From Gallionella sp. (GTDB lineage: Bacteria > Pseudomonadota > Gammaproteobacteria > Burkholderiales > Gallionellaceae): DNA of 40,283 nt. This document shows positions 9,540 to 17,400 of the stretch, piece by piece. Positions within the stretch are counted from its first letter, which is position 1; every line of letters begins with the position of its first letter. The notes beneath the pieces were generated by a model. The model saw nothing but the letters and a program-made list of their open reading frames with translations. It did no database searches and had not been told where the DNA came from. A program made the translations under genes and the position numbers. The stretch is from NCBI GenBank assembly GCA_027311105.1, contig DAICZN010000089.1, forward strand, positions 1 to 40,283, written 5' to 3'.

Positions 9540-9833
9540 TCAGACATCAATCGTTTCATAGGTCGCAACCTCCCGGGCCTCCAGGTACTGGAGGGCGTAG
9601 CCGAATACGTGTTTCCGGAAGTGTTCAGACGCCTTGTGCTCCTCATAGGCCTGTTCGCTGGCATACTGCTCATACAAAAAGAACTTCGCCGGGTCCTGGG
9701 CTGAAACCTGGGCCTGATAGAACAAATTTCCCGGCTCCCTGCGGGACAGCGGCGTCATTATCCTGATGACCTCTTGTATCCGCCCCTCCTCACCGGGCTT
9801 GGCCGTCCAGATTGCCGCAACAACAAATGCCAT
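9540..9833 (-). CDS. Antibiotic biosynthesis monooxygenase (ABM) domain protein, YgiN-like
   Basis: This 97-residue protein is a single ABM (dimeric alpha-beta barrel) domain. Family members include cofactor-free quinol monooxygenases such as YgiN, as well as heme-degrading relatives. The pattern VAAIWTAKPGEEGRIQEVIRIMTPLSRREPGNLFYQ, then FFLYEQYASEQAYEEHKASEHF, follows the family layout, including the EP-G turn, the F-L-YE-Y strand and the A-HK-S-HF helix. Residues His66 and His72 are in the expected helix. ATG at 9833 is preceded by AAGGAG. The natural substrate cannot be inferred; a quinone or reactive small molecule is the common theme in this family. Confidence 0.88.
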   Translation of the reverse strand: MAFVVAAIWTAKPGEEGRIQEVIRIMTPLSRREPGNLFYQAQVSAQDPAKFFLYEQYASEQAYEEHKASEHFRKHVFGYALQYLEAREVATYETIDV

Positions 9834-9888
9834 GATGCACTCCTTTTTTCAAGGCTGGATTATGGCATTTATTGCCGGGCACGGCTGC

Positions 9889-9905
9889 CTGCCGGCGGCC
9901 GGCAG
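9889..9905. repeat. Perfect palindrome CTGCCGGC-G-GCCGGCAG
   Basis: An eight-base perfect inverted repeat with a single central base lies 56 bp upstream of the ABM gene start and about 240 bp upstream of the sigma-54 promoter. It could be an operator for the minus-strand ABM gene, a hairpin, or a distal activator site. No T-run follows on either strand, so it is not an intrinsic terminator. The rest of 9834-10140 shows no convincing gene. Confidence 0.5.
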
Positions 9906-10140
9906 TATTGCGCAGGTTGCCGGTATCGGTGCGTTACGGTGCGCTTGTGATTGCGACAGGCACTACATGAGTGCGATGCAAACTGCCAACAGCAGATACA
10001 CCTCACGAGCCTTGTCAGCGTCCGCCACCCAGCTTTCATTGCGGGACAGGCGCAAAAGCCTGCAGCAGCGGGCAATTCCGCCGACAGCGTGCCGGGCCAA
10101 CCCTTCCAACCCGGCCGATAAATAGCTGCGCCGCAGCCAC

Positions 10141-10156
10141 TGGCACAACATTTGCT
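10141..10156 (+). promoter_or_regulatory. Sigma-54 (RpoN) -24/-12 promoter
   Basis: TGGCAC-AACAT-TTGCT is an exact match to the sigma-54 consensus TGGCAC-N5-TTGCW, with the invariant GG and GC separated by exactly ten bases. Transcription would start near 10167, leaving a leader of about 37 bases that carries the strong ribosome site GGGAGGA and leads to the ATG at 10204. An inverted repeat CAGGC-N6-GCCTG at 10047-10062, about 80-95 bases upstream of the -24 box, is a possible site for an enhancer-binding protein, but this is weak. Confidence 0.75.
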
Positions 10157-10173
10157 GTATGTATTTACAGCAA
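10152..10173. promoter_or_regulatory. LexA-like palindrome overlapping the sigma-54 -12 element
   Basis: Perfect eight-base arms TTGCTGTA and TACAGCAA flank a six-base centre. The core reads CTGT-N8-ACAG (10155-10170), the same architecture as the LexA/SOS box of gamma- and betaproteobacteria. It covers the -12 element and the predicted start site, so a protein bound here would block transcription. It may be a LexA site, another repressor's operator, or a 5' mRNA hairpin. Confidence 0.55.
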
Positions 10174-10203
10174 CTCCATCTTGATTTTATTTTGGGAGGA
10201 ATC

Positions 10204-10383
10204 ATGGAAAACAGAACATCTGTAAAACTTGTCACTTATGCATTCGTAACATCTCTGCTGTTCCTGGGGTGTCCTGACAGGCGAAGCAGTGATGAGATCG
10301 CTGACGAGGCAAGCGCCGAAGATTTATCGATACATCAGGAATATGATGCCGACTCGATGCCCGCCTACTATGATCCGAGATAA
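10204..10383 (+). CDS. Small putative lipoprotein (59 aa)
   Basis: This 59-residue protein belongs to no family I recognise. The start is moved from the ORF-track position to the ATG at 10204 because GGGAGGA lies at ideal distance and the longer form would begin inside the promoter palindrome. A basic N-terminus and hydrophobic stretch (LVTYAFVTSLLFLGC) end at Cys23, which would be the lipidated residue; the -3 residue is Phe rather than Leu, so the lipobox is not ideal. The mature part is only 37 residues, very acidic (DEIADEASAED) and ends in PAYYDPR. The sigma-54 promoter and the palindrome upstream imply tight, signal-dependent expression. It could act in envelope stress or as a small signalling protein, but nothing in the sequence identifies a function. 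Confidence 0.6.
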   Translation: MENRTSVKLVTYAFVTSLLFLGCPDRRSSDEIADEASAEDLSIHQEYDADSMPAYYDPR

Positions 10384-11138
10384 GCCGATAGCTGCTTCGA
10401 CTCACACGGGCTATAGAAATATAAACTTGTGAATGGTCGCACGGCCGGAAACAGAAGTTGCGTAGCACGAAAATCGGTCGGATTGGGTAACCGTCCGCTT
10501 TCCAGCAACCAATTTAACAAAATTGATTTCTCCAAATAACCAGTCATACAAGTTTTCCGATAGCGGACACAACTAAGGAAGCGCCGAGTAAGTCCGTTCG
10601 TGGTGAGTGTTTTCCGTTCGCACCTTCGATACACCGCGCTACGCGCGGCACTCAGGACGAACGGAAAATGTATCGAACCATAGTTGGGACTTATTCGGCA
10701 CTTCCCTAAATGCATCATTTAATCTAGCTACGATATGTTCTACCAGTTATCGTGCGATTGACAGAAACCACTCGAATTCATTTGGATTAGTGGCACAAAT
10801 TGACCACACAATCCACCTGATGTATGCACCCACTGGATAGAAGAGTTGATGGGTTTTCCATCTTTTAAGTGCATTCCCATTATGGTTGCAATCCAAGAAC
10901 AAAAGACAACCCTACATATTGCAAAAAAGAGATGTCCAAAAAGTATTTGCGAATGACTCTTACTGGCCGATATTACCCTTTGATAATCTTATCTGCGAAC
11001 GTCTGAAATACACCAGTCAGCGCCCGTTTGATTGCGAATCTTCAATCTCTCCTGTTCAGTTGCAAGCGGACGATGAATTTTCTACTGGTTGTCGGTCTCT
11101 GTGTGATTTACAAAGTGCTTTGAAAAATGGCTGAATCG
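10384..11138. other. Gene-poor accessory stretch with repeat remnants
   Basis: No convincing gene is seen in this 755-bp, relatively AT-rich stretch. The ORF at 10368-10718 (minus) runs through the MITE-like element and has the low-complexity look of translated dispersed repeats; the 82-aa plus-strand ORF at 10886-11134 has no family-like pattern or ribosome site. Besides the MITE-like element, phrases such as gaatgactcttactggccga (10951-10970) and gaacgtctg (10998-11006) resemble fragments of short dispersed repeats, and gaacgtctg recurs at 11831-11839. The stretch looks like decayed mobile or insertion-prone DNA. Confidence 0.5.
10574..10708. repeat. MITE/REP-like element with 22-bp imperfect terminal inverted repeats
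   Basis: The left end (aaggaagcgccgagtaagtc) and the right end (complement ggaagtgccgaataagtcc) match at about 18 of 22 positions and enclose about 90 bp. Inside are a second nested pair, TTTCCGTTCG (10611-10620) and CGAACGGAAA (10658-10667), and a perfect central hairpin CCGCGC-TAC-GCGCGG (10634-10648). There is no transposase, so this is a non-autonomous element or a compound REP-type repeat. The inner sequence resembles the ttcgtcctgag/ctcaggacgaa class of dispersed proteobacterial repeats. Confidence 0.65.
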
Positions 11139-11534
11139 TTAGGCAGCCACGAAGCCAGATAATTTGGATGCCTTCACATCGAAGGACGCCGTCGCACGAC
11201 ATCCCATTCGTCGGTTTTTGGTGCCGACCAGGCAATCAGCAAAATCGGCAGTTGTATCCTTCCACATGAAAATAGCCTCCTCAATGGCCGGCTCATCTTC
11301 AAATTGTATATCGGTCGCATCCAGTAAGCCGGAAATGGCCTCGATGATCTGATTCTTAGGCACGGCATATCGGCTACGTAACACCCATTCGGTTTCCATG
11401 AGAACCAACTGGTTTACGAAAACGCGGCGACCTGCTGCAACTTCACGCTTGATCAGCTTGCGTGCCTTCTCAAACTGGGTTTCGTCGTCCCGAACCAAAA
11501 AACGAACGAGGACGTTGGTGTCAATTCCAAGCAT
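11139..11534 (-). CDS. vapC: PIN-domain ribonuclease toxin, VapC family
   Basis: This 131-residue single PIN domain is predicted to be a metal-dependent endoribonuclease toxin. The acidic active-site residues are in place: Asp5 (LGIDTNVLVR), Glu47 (LMETEWVL), Asp97 (TADFADCLVG) and Asp119 (ATASFDVKA). Length and layout match typical VapC. The ATG overlaps the TAA of the antitoxin gene by one base (TAATG), so toxin translation is coupled to antitoxin translation. The likely target in this family is tRNA or rRNA, which cannot be specified here. Neighbouring DNA suggests an acquired module. Confidence 0.92.
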   Translation of the reverse strand: MLGIDTNVLVRFLVRDDETQFEKARKLIKREVAAGRRVFVNQLVLMETEWVLRSRYAVPKNQIIEAISGLLDATDIQFEDEPAIEEAIFMWKDTTADFADCLVGTKNRRMGCRATASFDVKASKLSGFVAA

Positions 11535-11752
11535 TAGCGCGACAGTTGCTCAACAGGAACAGGCTTCCGCCTTTTCTTGTGCAGCATGCCTGCCAGTTCG
11601 GCAACGCTCTTGCTTTTCACTCGCATGACGACGGTAGCATCAGGCATCAGCGTGAAGGTCATTCGGTCTCCCGCCTTCATGTGAAGGCTATCGCGGATTT
11701 CCTTTGGAATTGTGGTTTGGCCCTTGCTGGTAAGTGTTGCATCGGCTGTCAT
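11534..11752 (-). CDS. vapB: AbrB/SpoVT-type antitoxin, VapB family
   Basis: This 72-residue protein is the antitoxin for the adjacent PIN toxin. The N-terminal swapped-hairpin AbrB domain is obvious (TLTSKGQTTIPKEIRDSLHMKAGDRMTF, about residues 6-33) and binds DNA. The C-terminal half (VKSKSVAELAGMLHKKRRKPVPVEQ) is the likely toxin-binding tail. ATG at 11752 has an excellent AAAGGAG site. The upstream promoter is embedded in an inverted repeat, consistent with autoregulation by the VapBC complex. Confidence 0.9.
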   Translation of the reverse strand: MTADATLTSKGQTTIPKEIRDSLHMKAGDRMTFTLMPDATVVMRVKSKSVAELAGMLHKKRRKPVPVEQLSR

Positions 11753-11766
11753 CTCAAACTCCTTTA

Positions 11767-11810
11767 ATCCTTACATATTGTATTCTAGTAAGGATAATAA
11801 AAAAAGGCAA
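11767..11810 (-). promoter_or_regulatory. vapBC promoter with operator palindrome
   Basis: On the minus strand a sigma-70 promoter reads TTGCCT (11805-11810), a 17-base spacer and TAGAAT (11782-11787). Perfect eight-base inverted repeats ATCCTTAC (11767-11774) and GTAAGGAT (11788-11795) bracket the -10 box exactly. A VapB dimer binding both arms would cover the -10 element, the usual mode of toxin-antitoxin autorepression. Confidence 0.75.
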
Positions 11811-11953
11811 TTGGAAAGTAATTTGTATCTGAACGTCTGCAATTGAGAAGATTCGCGAACGGCCCCTTGTGGCCGGTTTGTGTCCTTGGATCATCTTGAC
11901 TGAAAATATCCGCAACCCAATACCAGCTCCTCTATTTGTTTCGATATACCCAG

Positions 11954-12778
11954 CTATTTGTCTCCTAGTACGTGAAAAGTAGTCATATCATTCCAGATGC
12001 CATGTTCGGTATTAAGTTTTTCTAGTTCACGCTCAAAATCAGCACGTGCGTCGATCAATTGTTCTGGAGTCATTTCAGCCATGGGGTGTGGATATTGCCC
12101 CGGCGCTGGGTGCGATGCAGATACCCATAAACCTTTCGCTTCTGCTAGGTCAATGTAACTTCCATTGGAATCGACCTTAATATCAATATTTCTGTATCCG
12201 GCTCGCTTCATTAACTCTTTGCACTTGTCTACCGACCCCGTGAGCTTGCTCATCAAGTAGGAAACACCGTACTTCTGCAGCACTGATTGGGCAGTCACAC
12301 CCTCAACAAAGGCACTTTCTGAAAATGCATGAAATCCAACTTTTCCACAGTCTTTTAGCCTGGTTCGCCAATGTGCTAAAGCTGATTCGATGTCAGACAT
12401 CCATATAAATGCCGAACCACAAAGAATGTAATCAAAACTGTTTTCTTCAAAATCCAAAGCTTCGCCGTCTCCAAGAGCAAATCCAACATTTGGCATTTCA
12501 AATGTTTTCAGTTTTGAGTTGGCTATTTCAATCATGCCTTCTGAAATATCTATGCCAATCACACTTCCATGGGTTCCAACTTTGGTAGCAGCATAGAACG
12601 CCACCATGCCTGTTCCTGTTGCAATATCCAACACTTTGGAATTGGCTGTTATGTCTGCATAGTCAACAAGCCTGCGAGCTAATCGATCATGCCATTCGCT
12701 ATCATCATAAGTCCCGCTTCGTCTCGAATAGAGATTCGCAATAGCTTGCTTGTATTCTTGCGATTCACTCTTGTTCAT
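11954..12778 (-). CDS. Class I SAM-dependent methyltransferase
   Basis: This 274-residue protein is a Rossmann-fold methyltransferase similar to the UbiE/Methyltransf_11 group. The SAM-binding motif I is KVLDIATGTGMV (residues 48-59), followed by the acidic motif II VIGIDIS (Asp77) and motif post-II GDGEALDFEENSFDYILC. The C-terminal 80 residues are variable and probably bind the substrate, which is unknown; both small-molecule and natural-product methylation are possible. The codon and base composition are clearly more AT-rich than in the flanking sthA and DUF2126 genes, pointing to horizontal acquisition. It stands alone, with repeat-like sequence on both sides. Confidence 0.88.
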   Translation of the reverse strand: MNKSESQEYKQAIANLYSRRSGTYDDSEWHDRLARRLVDYADITANSKVLDIATGTGMVAFYAATKVGTHGSVIGIDISEGMIEIANSKLKTFEMPNVGFALGDGEALDFEENSFDYILCGSAFIWMSDIESALAHWRTRLKDCGKVGFHAFSESAFVEGVTAQSVLQKYGVSYLMSKLTGSVDKCKELMKRAGYRNIDIKVDSNGSYIDLAEAKGLWVSASHPAPGQYPHPMAEMTPEQLIDARADFERELEKLNTEHGIWNDMTTFHVLGDK

Positions 12779-13017
12779 TACTGGCCCGACAAACTTCCAA
12801 GGTATTAGGATTAATTAAGCGTGTGTTGTGGGTGACTGCTTGTGGCCGCTTGTTGCCGGTCACGACCGTCCGTTTTCTTGCTGGATATATTACACCTCTA
12901 CCGGAAGTAAAAGGCACCGAACAAGCATACACACACTGCACATGATCAATATTACCGCTACATTTTTCCGTCAACCCAAGCTATGGAAAGCCCTGACAAA
13001 TCGCAAACGGCCGCAGG

Positions 13018-14421
13018 TTATCCGGACTGCATGCTGTTTTGCTTCAACTGGTGTATGCAATCCATCGCGGCGATCTTGTAGCACTCGGCGAGTGTCGGGT
13101 AGTTGAACACATTGCTGACCAGGTCGCGCACGGTGCCGTGAAAGTTCATCACCAGTTGCCCGATGTGGATCAGCTCGCTGGCCTGCTCGCCGACGATATG
13201 CACACCCAGCAATTTCTCGTTGCGCGCATCGACGATCAGCTTGAGCAGGCCCTGCGCGTCGCCGATGATCTGCCCGCGAGCGCTGTCCTTGAAAAAGGCG
13301 CGCCCGACCCGATAGGGAATATTCTCCTGCTGCACTTCTTTTTCGGTTTTGCCGACATAGGAAATTTCCGGGATGGTGTAAACCGCCATCGGCAGATTTT
13401 CCGCGGTGACCTGCTGCTCGCCATCTAAGGCATACAACACCGCCGCGCGGCCCTGCTCCATACCGGTCGAGGCAAGCGCGGGACGGCCGATAAGGTCGCC
13501 GACCGCGAAGATGTGCGGCACGCTGGTCTGGTAATGCTCGTTGACTGCTATCCACCCGCCTTCTGCAACGATGCCGGCGTGCTCGACATGCAGCTTTTCA
13601 CTGTTGGGTTGCCTGCCCTGCGCGTAGAGAACCGCGTCGCTGCGTATCTGTTTGCCGCTTTCCAGCACCGTGAGCGTGCCGCCCTGTTCGCGGCGTATAT
13701 GGGCGACGCGTTCCCGCATGTGGAAGGTGACGCCCATGCCGAGAAAACTGTCGGCCAGCACGCCCACCACATCTTCGCTCAGATATTCCAGCAATTGCGC
13801 GTGGCTGTCCACCACGCAGACCTTGACGCCCAGTGCCGCGAATATCGAGACGAATTCGCACGCGATCACGCCGCCGCCCACCACCGTCAGGCTGTCCGGC
13901 AGGTGGCGCAGATTCAGGATGGAGGTGGAATCCAGCACGGTCTTCTTGTCGAACGGAACATCGGCCGGGCGGCGCGGACGGGAACCGCTGGCCAGCACAA
14001 TGGCGGAGGCGGATATTGTGCGTATGTTGCCTGCCGCGTCGGTGACCTGCATCGTATGCGCATCGGCAAACGCCGCCTCGCCCGGAATCAGCGCGACACC
14101 GGAACGCAGCAGGCGCTGCAGGATTACCGACTCCTGCTGCGCGATCACCACTTCCTTGCGCCGCACCGCATCGGCCAGCAAGGCGTGGCGGTTTACACTA
14201 TCGGGCGCGAGAGCCTGGCGCATGCCGCCGTAGCCCGAGCGCGACAGCAGGTAAGCCACTTCGCGCATCGCCTTGCTGGGTATCGTGCCGGTTTGCAGAC
14301 CCGCTCCGCCGAGCTTGGGTTTGCGCTCGATGATCGCCGCGCGTTTGCCCATGCGCGCCGCCTGCCACGCGGCCTGTTGGCCGGCGGGGCCGGAACCGAT
14401 GATGAGTACGTCGTAATCCAT
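13018..14421 (-). CDS. sthA: Soluble pyridine nucleotide transhydrogenase (Si-specific)
   Basis: This flavoprotein of about 467 residues transfers hydride between NADPH and NAD+ in the cytoplasm. It has the FAD-binding IIGSGPAGQQAA, a central NAD(P)-binding VVGGGVIACEF, and the FAD motif IFAVGDLIGRPALASTG. The C-terminal dimerisation domain carries FNYPTLAECYKIAAMD. The dithiol motif of lipoamide dehydrogenases is replaced by GGAGLQTGTIPSKAMRE, with no redox cysteines, which is the diagnostic trait of SthA. I start it at the ATG (MDYDVLIIG) rather than the TTG two codons upstream. It follows the DUF2126 gene by 15 bp on the same strand, so it is probably co-transcribed with it. Confidence 0.92.
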   Translation of the reverse strand: MDYDVLIIGSGPAGQQAAWQAARMGKRAAIIERKPKLGGAGLQTGTIPSKAMREVAYLLSRSGYGGMRQALAPDSVNRHALLADAVRRKEVVIAQQESVILQRLLRSGVALIPGEAAFADAHTMQVTDAAGNIRTISASAIVLASGSRPRRPADVPFDKKTVLDSTSILNLRHLPDSLTVVGGGVIACEFVSIFAALGVKVCVVDSHAQLLEYLSEDVVGVLADSFLGMGVTFHMRERVAHIRREQGGTLTVLESGKQIRSDAVLYAQGRQPNSEKLHVEHAGIVAEGGWIAVNEHYQTSVPHIFAVGDLIGRPALASTGMEQGRAAVLYALDGEQQVTAENLPMAVYTIPEISYVGKTEKEVQQENIPYRVGRAFFKDSARGQIIGDAQGLLKLIVDARNEKLLGVHIVGEQASELIHIGQLVMNFHGTVRDLVSNVFNYPTLAECYKIAAMDCIHQLKQNSMQSG

Positions 14422-14436
14422 GCGCAATCCGGAGAC

Positions 14437-17400
14437 CTATTTTGGTGTGCCTCCGGATGGTATATCGGGCATGCGGCGCAAGTCCAGCGTGAACGGAAAA
14501 TCGCGATTGAGGCTTTCCGGCTGCACGCTCATAGCCCCCGGTGTGTGTCCATGATCCCGGAAACGCGCCGCGCTGCGCGCTTCGGCCTCGTTGGCATTGA
14601 CCGGGAATGTTTCATAACTGCGTCCGCCGGGATGAACCACATGGTAAGTGCAACCGCCGATTGAGCGGCCCGACCAGGTATCGACGATGTCGAACACCAG
14701 CGGCGAGTGTACCCCGATGGTGGGATGCAGCGCCGAGGGCGGCGCCCAGGCGCGGTAACGCACACCGGCGACGAATTCGCCTTTCACACCGGTGGGGTGC
14801 AGCGGCACGGGCCTGCCGTTGCAGGCGACTACATGACGGGAGTCTGTCATATTGCTCACCTTGACTTGCAGCCGCTCCAGCGACGAATCCACGTAACGCG
14901 CGGTCGCGCCCAGCTTGACTTCTTCGCCCAGCACGTTCCAGGGTTCGATCGCCGTGCGCAATTCCAGCGCTATGCCTTCGTAGACCACCGTGCCGTGGCG
15001 CGGAAAACGAAATTCCAGGAACGGCGCCAGCCATTCGAATTCAAATTTGTAACCGGCCGTCTTCAGGTCGCGCACGACATCCTGCATATCCTGCGCGACA
15101 AAATGGGGCAACAGGAAGCGGTCGTGCAATGCGGTGTCCCAGCGCACCAGCCCGCCCTTAAAGGGTTTCTTCCAGAAACGTGCGGCCAGCGTGCGCAGCA
15201 GCAACATCTGCACCAGGCTCATGCGCGCATGAGGCGGCATCTCGAAGGCCCGGAATTCCAGCAGCCCAAGCCGCCCGGCCGGGCTGTCGGGCGAATAAAG
15301 TTTATCGATGGAGAATTCGGCGCGGTGGGTGTTTCCAGTGAGATCGACCAGCAGGTTGCGTAGCAGCCTGTCAACCAGCCACGGCGTCAGCGACTCATCC
15401 CCTTCCTTGAGCCCCGCATCCATCTGTTCGAAGGCGATCTCGAGTTCGTAAAGGCTGTCGTGGCGCGCCTCGTCCACGCGCGGCGACTGGCTGGTCGGCC
15501 CAACGAACATCCCCGAGAACAGATAGGACAGCGCGGGATGGTTCTGCCAGTAGGCGATCAGGCTCCGGAGCAGGTCGGGGCGGCGCAGCATCGGGCTGTC
15601 GGCCGCGGTGGGCCCGCCTAGCGTGATGTGGTTGCCGCCGCCGGTGCCGGTGTGCCTCCCGTCCAGCATGAATTTTTCTGTGCCCAGCCGGGTCAGGCGG
15701 GCTTCTTCATACAGTATCGTGGTGTTCGCAACCAGTTCCTGCCAGGTTTTTGCGGGGTGGATGTTTACCTCGATCACGCCGGGGTCGGGCGTGACCTGAA
15801 AACTCTGCACGCGCGAATCGCGCGGCGGCGGATAGCCTTCCAGCCACAAGGGCATGTCCAGTGCCCTGGCGCTATGTTCGACCTCTTTTACCAGCGCCAG
15901 GTAATCTTCGATATGTGGCAACGGCGGCATGAATACATGCAGGCGCCCTTCCCTGGCTTCGACGCACAGCGCGGTGTGTATGATCTCCTTCGGCTTTTCA
16001 TCGTTGCGCGGTTTTTTCTTCTGCGCCACCTGTTCTGCACTGCTGTCCAGCGGCGGATGCTGGCCGAACGGATCGCGAATATGAACCGCCTCCCTTTCAT
16101 CCGGTGCGACCCAGGGCAATTCGTCCAGCGGCAGGCGATAACCCAGCGGCGAGTCTCCCGGCAACAAAAATATCTGTTCGCGCTTGAGCGGCCATGAACT
16201 GCTGAGCCATCTGTCCCGGCGTTTCTCGACCGCCTTCAGCGGCAGTACGTAACCGGCCTGCTTGCCCAGTCCCTGCGTCAGCAGCGCGGTGAGCCGGGTG
16301 CGCGCTTCCGGCGTCGCCAGGTCATGATGCAGGGGCTGGATGTTCAGCGGCAGGCGCTGTTCCGCCATCAGGTGATGCCAGACATCTTCGTAGGCGGGGA
16401 GCACGAATGAGTTGTCCAGCCCGAGCCGGCTCGCCAGGTCTTCGATGTAGCGTCTGGCATCCGCCTCGGTGTATCCGTAATCCCTGGTTTCGTCGGCGAC
16501 CAGGTCGATGTCGTTCCACATCGGTTTGCCGTCGCTGCGCCAGTAGCAGCCCAGCGCCCAGCGCGGCAGGGGTTCGCCGGGATACCATTTGCCCTGCCCG
16601 AAATGCAGCAAGCCGGTCGGCGCGAAACGCTGCTTGAGTTTTTGCACCAGCACGCCGGCAAGCTTGCGCTTGTCCTCGCCCAGCGCGGTCAGGTTCCATT
16701 CCGTGCCCTCCATGTCGTCTATGGAGACAAAAGTCGGCTCGCCGCCCATCGTCAGGCGCACGTCCGCGGCGATCAGCTCCTTGTCCACCTCGTTGCCCAG
16801 TGCATCGATGGCCTGCCATGCTGCGTCGGTGTATGGCCTGGTGACGCGCGGGTCTTCGTGGATGCGCGTCACGGTCATCGCAAAATCCAGCGTCGCCTGG
16901 CATACGTCCACCAGCCCGGTGATAGGCGCGGCGCTGATCGGTGCCGCCGTGCAGGCGAGCGGGATATGTCCTTCGCCGGCCATCAGTCCCGAAGTCGGAT
17001 CGAGCCCGACCCAGCCCGCACCCGGTATGAACGCCTCGGCCCATGCATGCAGGTCGGTGAAATCGCGTTCGGTTCCGGATGGCCCATCCAGCGACTTCAC
17101 GTCTGCGGCCAGCTGGATCAGGTAGCCCGAAGCGAAGCGCGCCGCGATGCCGAAACGGCGCAGGATATGCACCAGCAGCCAGGCCGAGTCGCGGCATGAA
17201 CCGCTATTCAGGGTCAGCGTCTGCTCGCAACTCTGCACACCCGGGTCCAGGCGCACCGTGTAGGCCACCCTGCCGTGCAGGCGCCGGTTCACCTCGACCA
17301 GAAAATCCGTCGTTGTCAATTTTTCCGGCAGCGCGCTGTTGATCCCGTCGAACAGTGCCAGGAATTGCGGACCGGCTTCATCGCTTTCGAGGAATGGCAC

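Noticed and set aside
9963-10235. 90-aa minus-strand ORF across the sigma-54 promoter
   Set aside because: It has no ribosome site or family pattern, and it overlaps the well-supported plus-strand promoter and lipoprotein start.
10368-10718. 116-aa minus-strand ORF
   Set aside because: It is made largely of translated repeat sequence from the MITE-like element.
10886-11134. 82-aa plus-strand ORF
   Set aside because: There is no ribosome site and no recognisable domain, and its composition looks random.
11820-11953. Integron-type attC site next to the methyltransferase
   Set aside because: Repeat-like sequence is present, but no paired GTTRRRY/RYYYAAC core sites or integrase gene could be identified.
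12765-12974. 69-aa minus-strand ORF upstream of the methyltransferase
   Set aside because: It lies over repeat-like sequence and the methyltransferase start and has no protein-like features.
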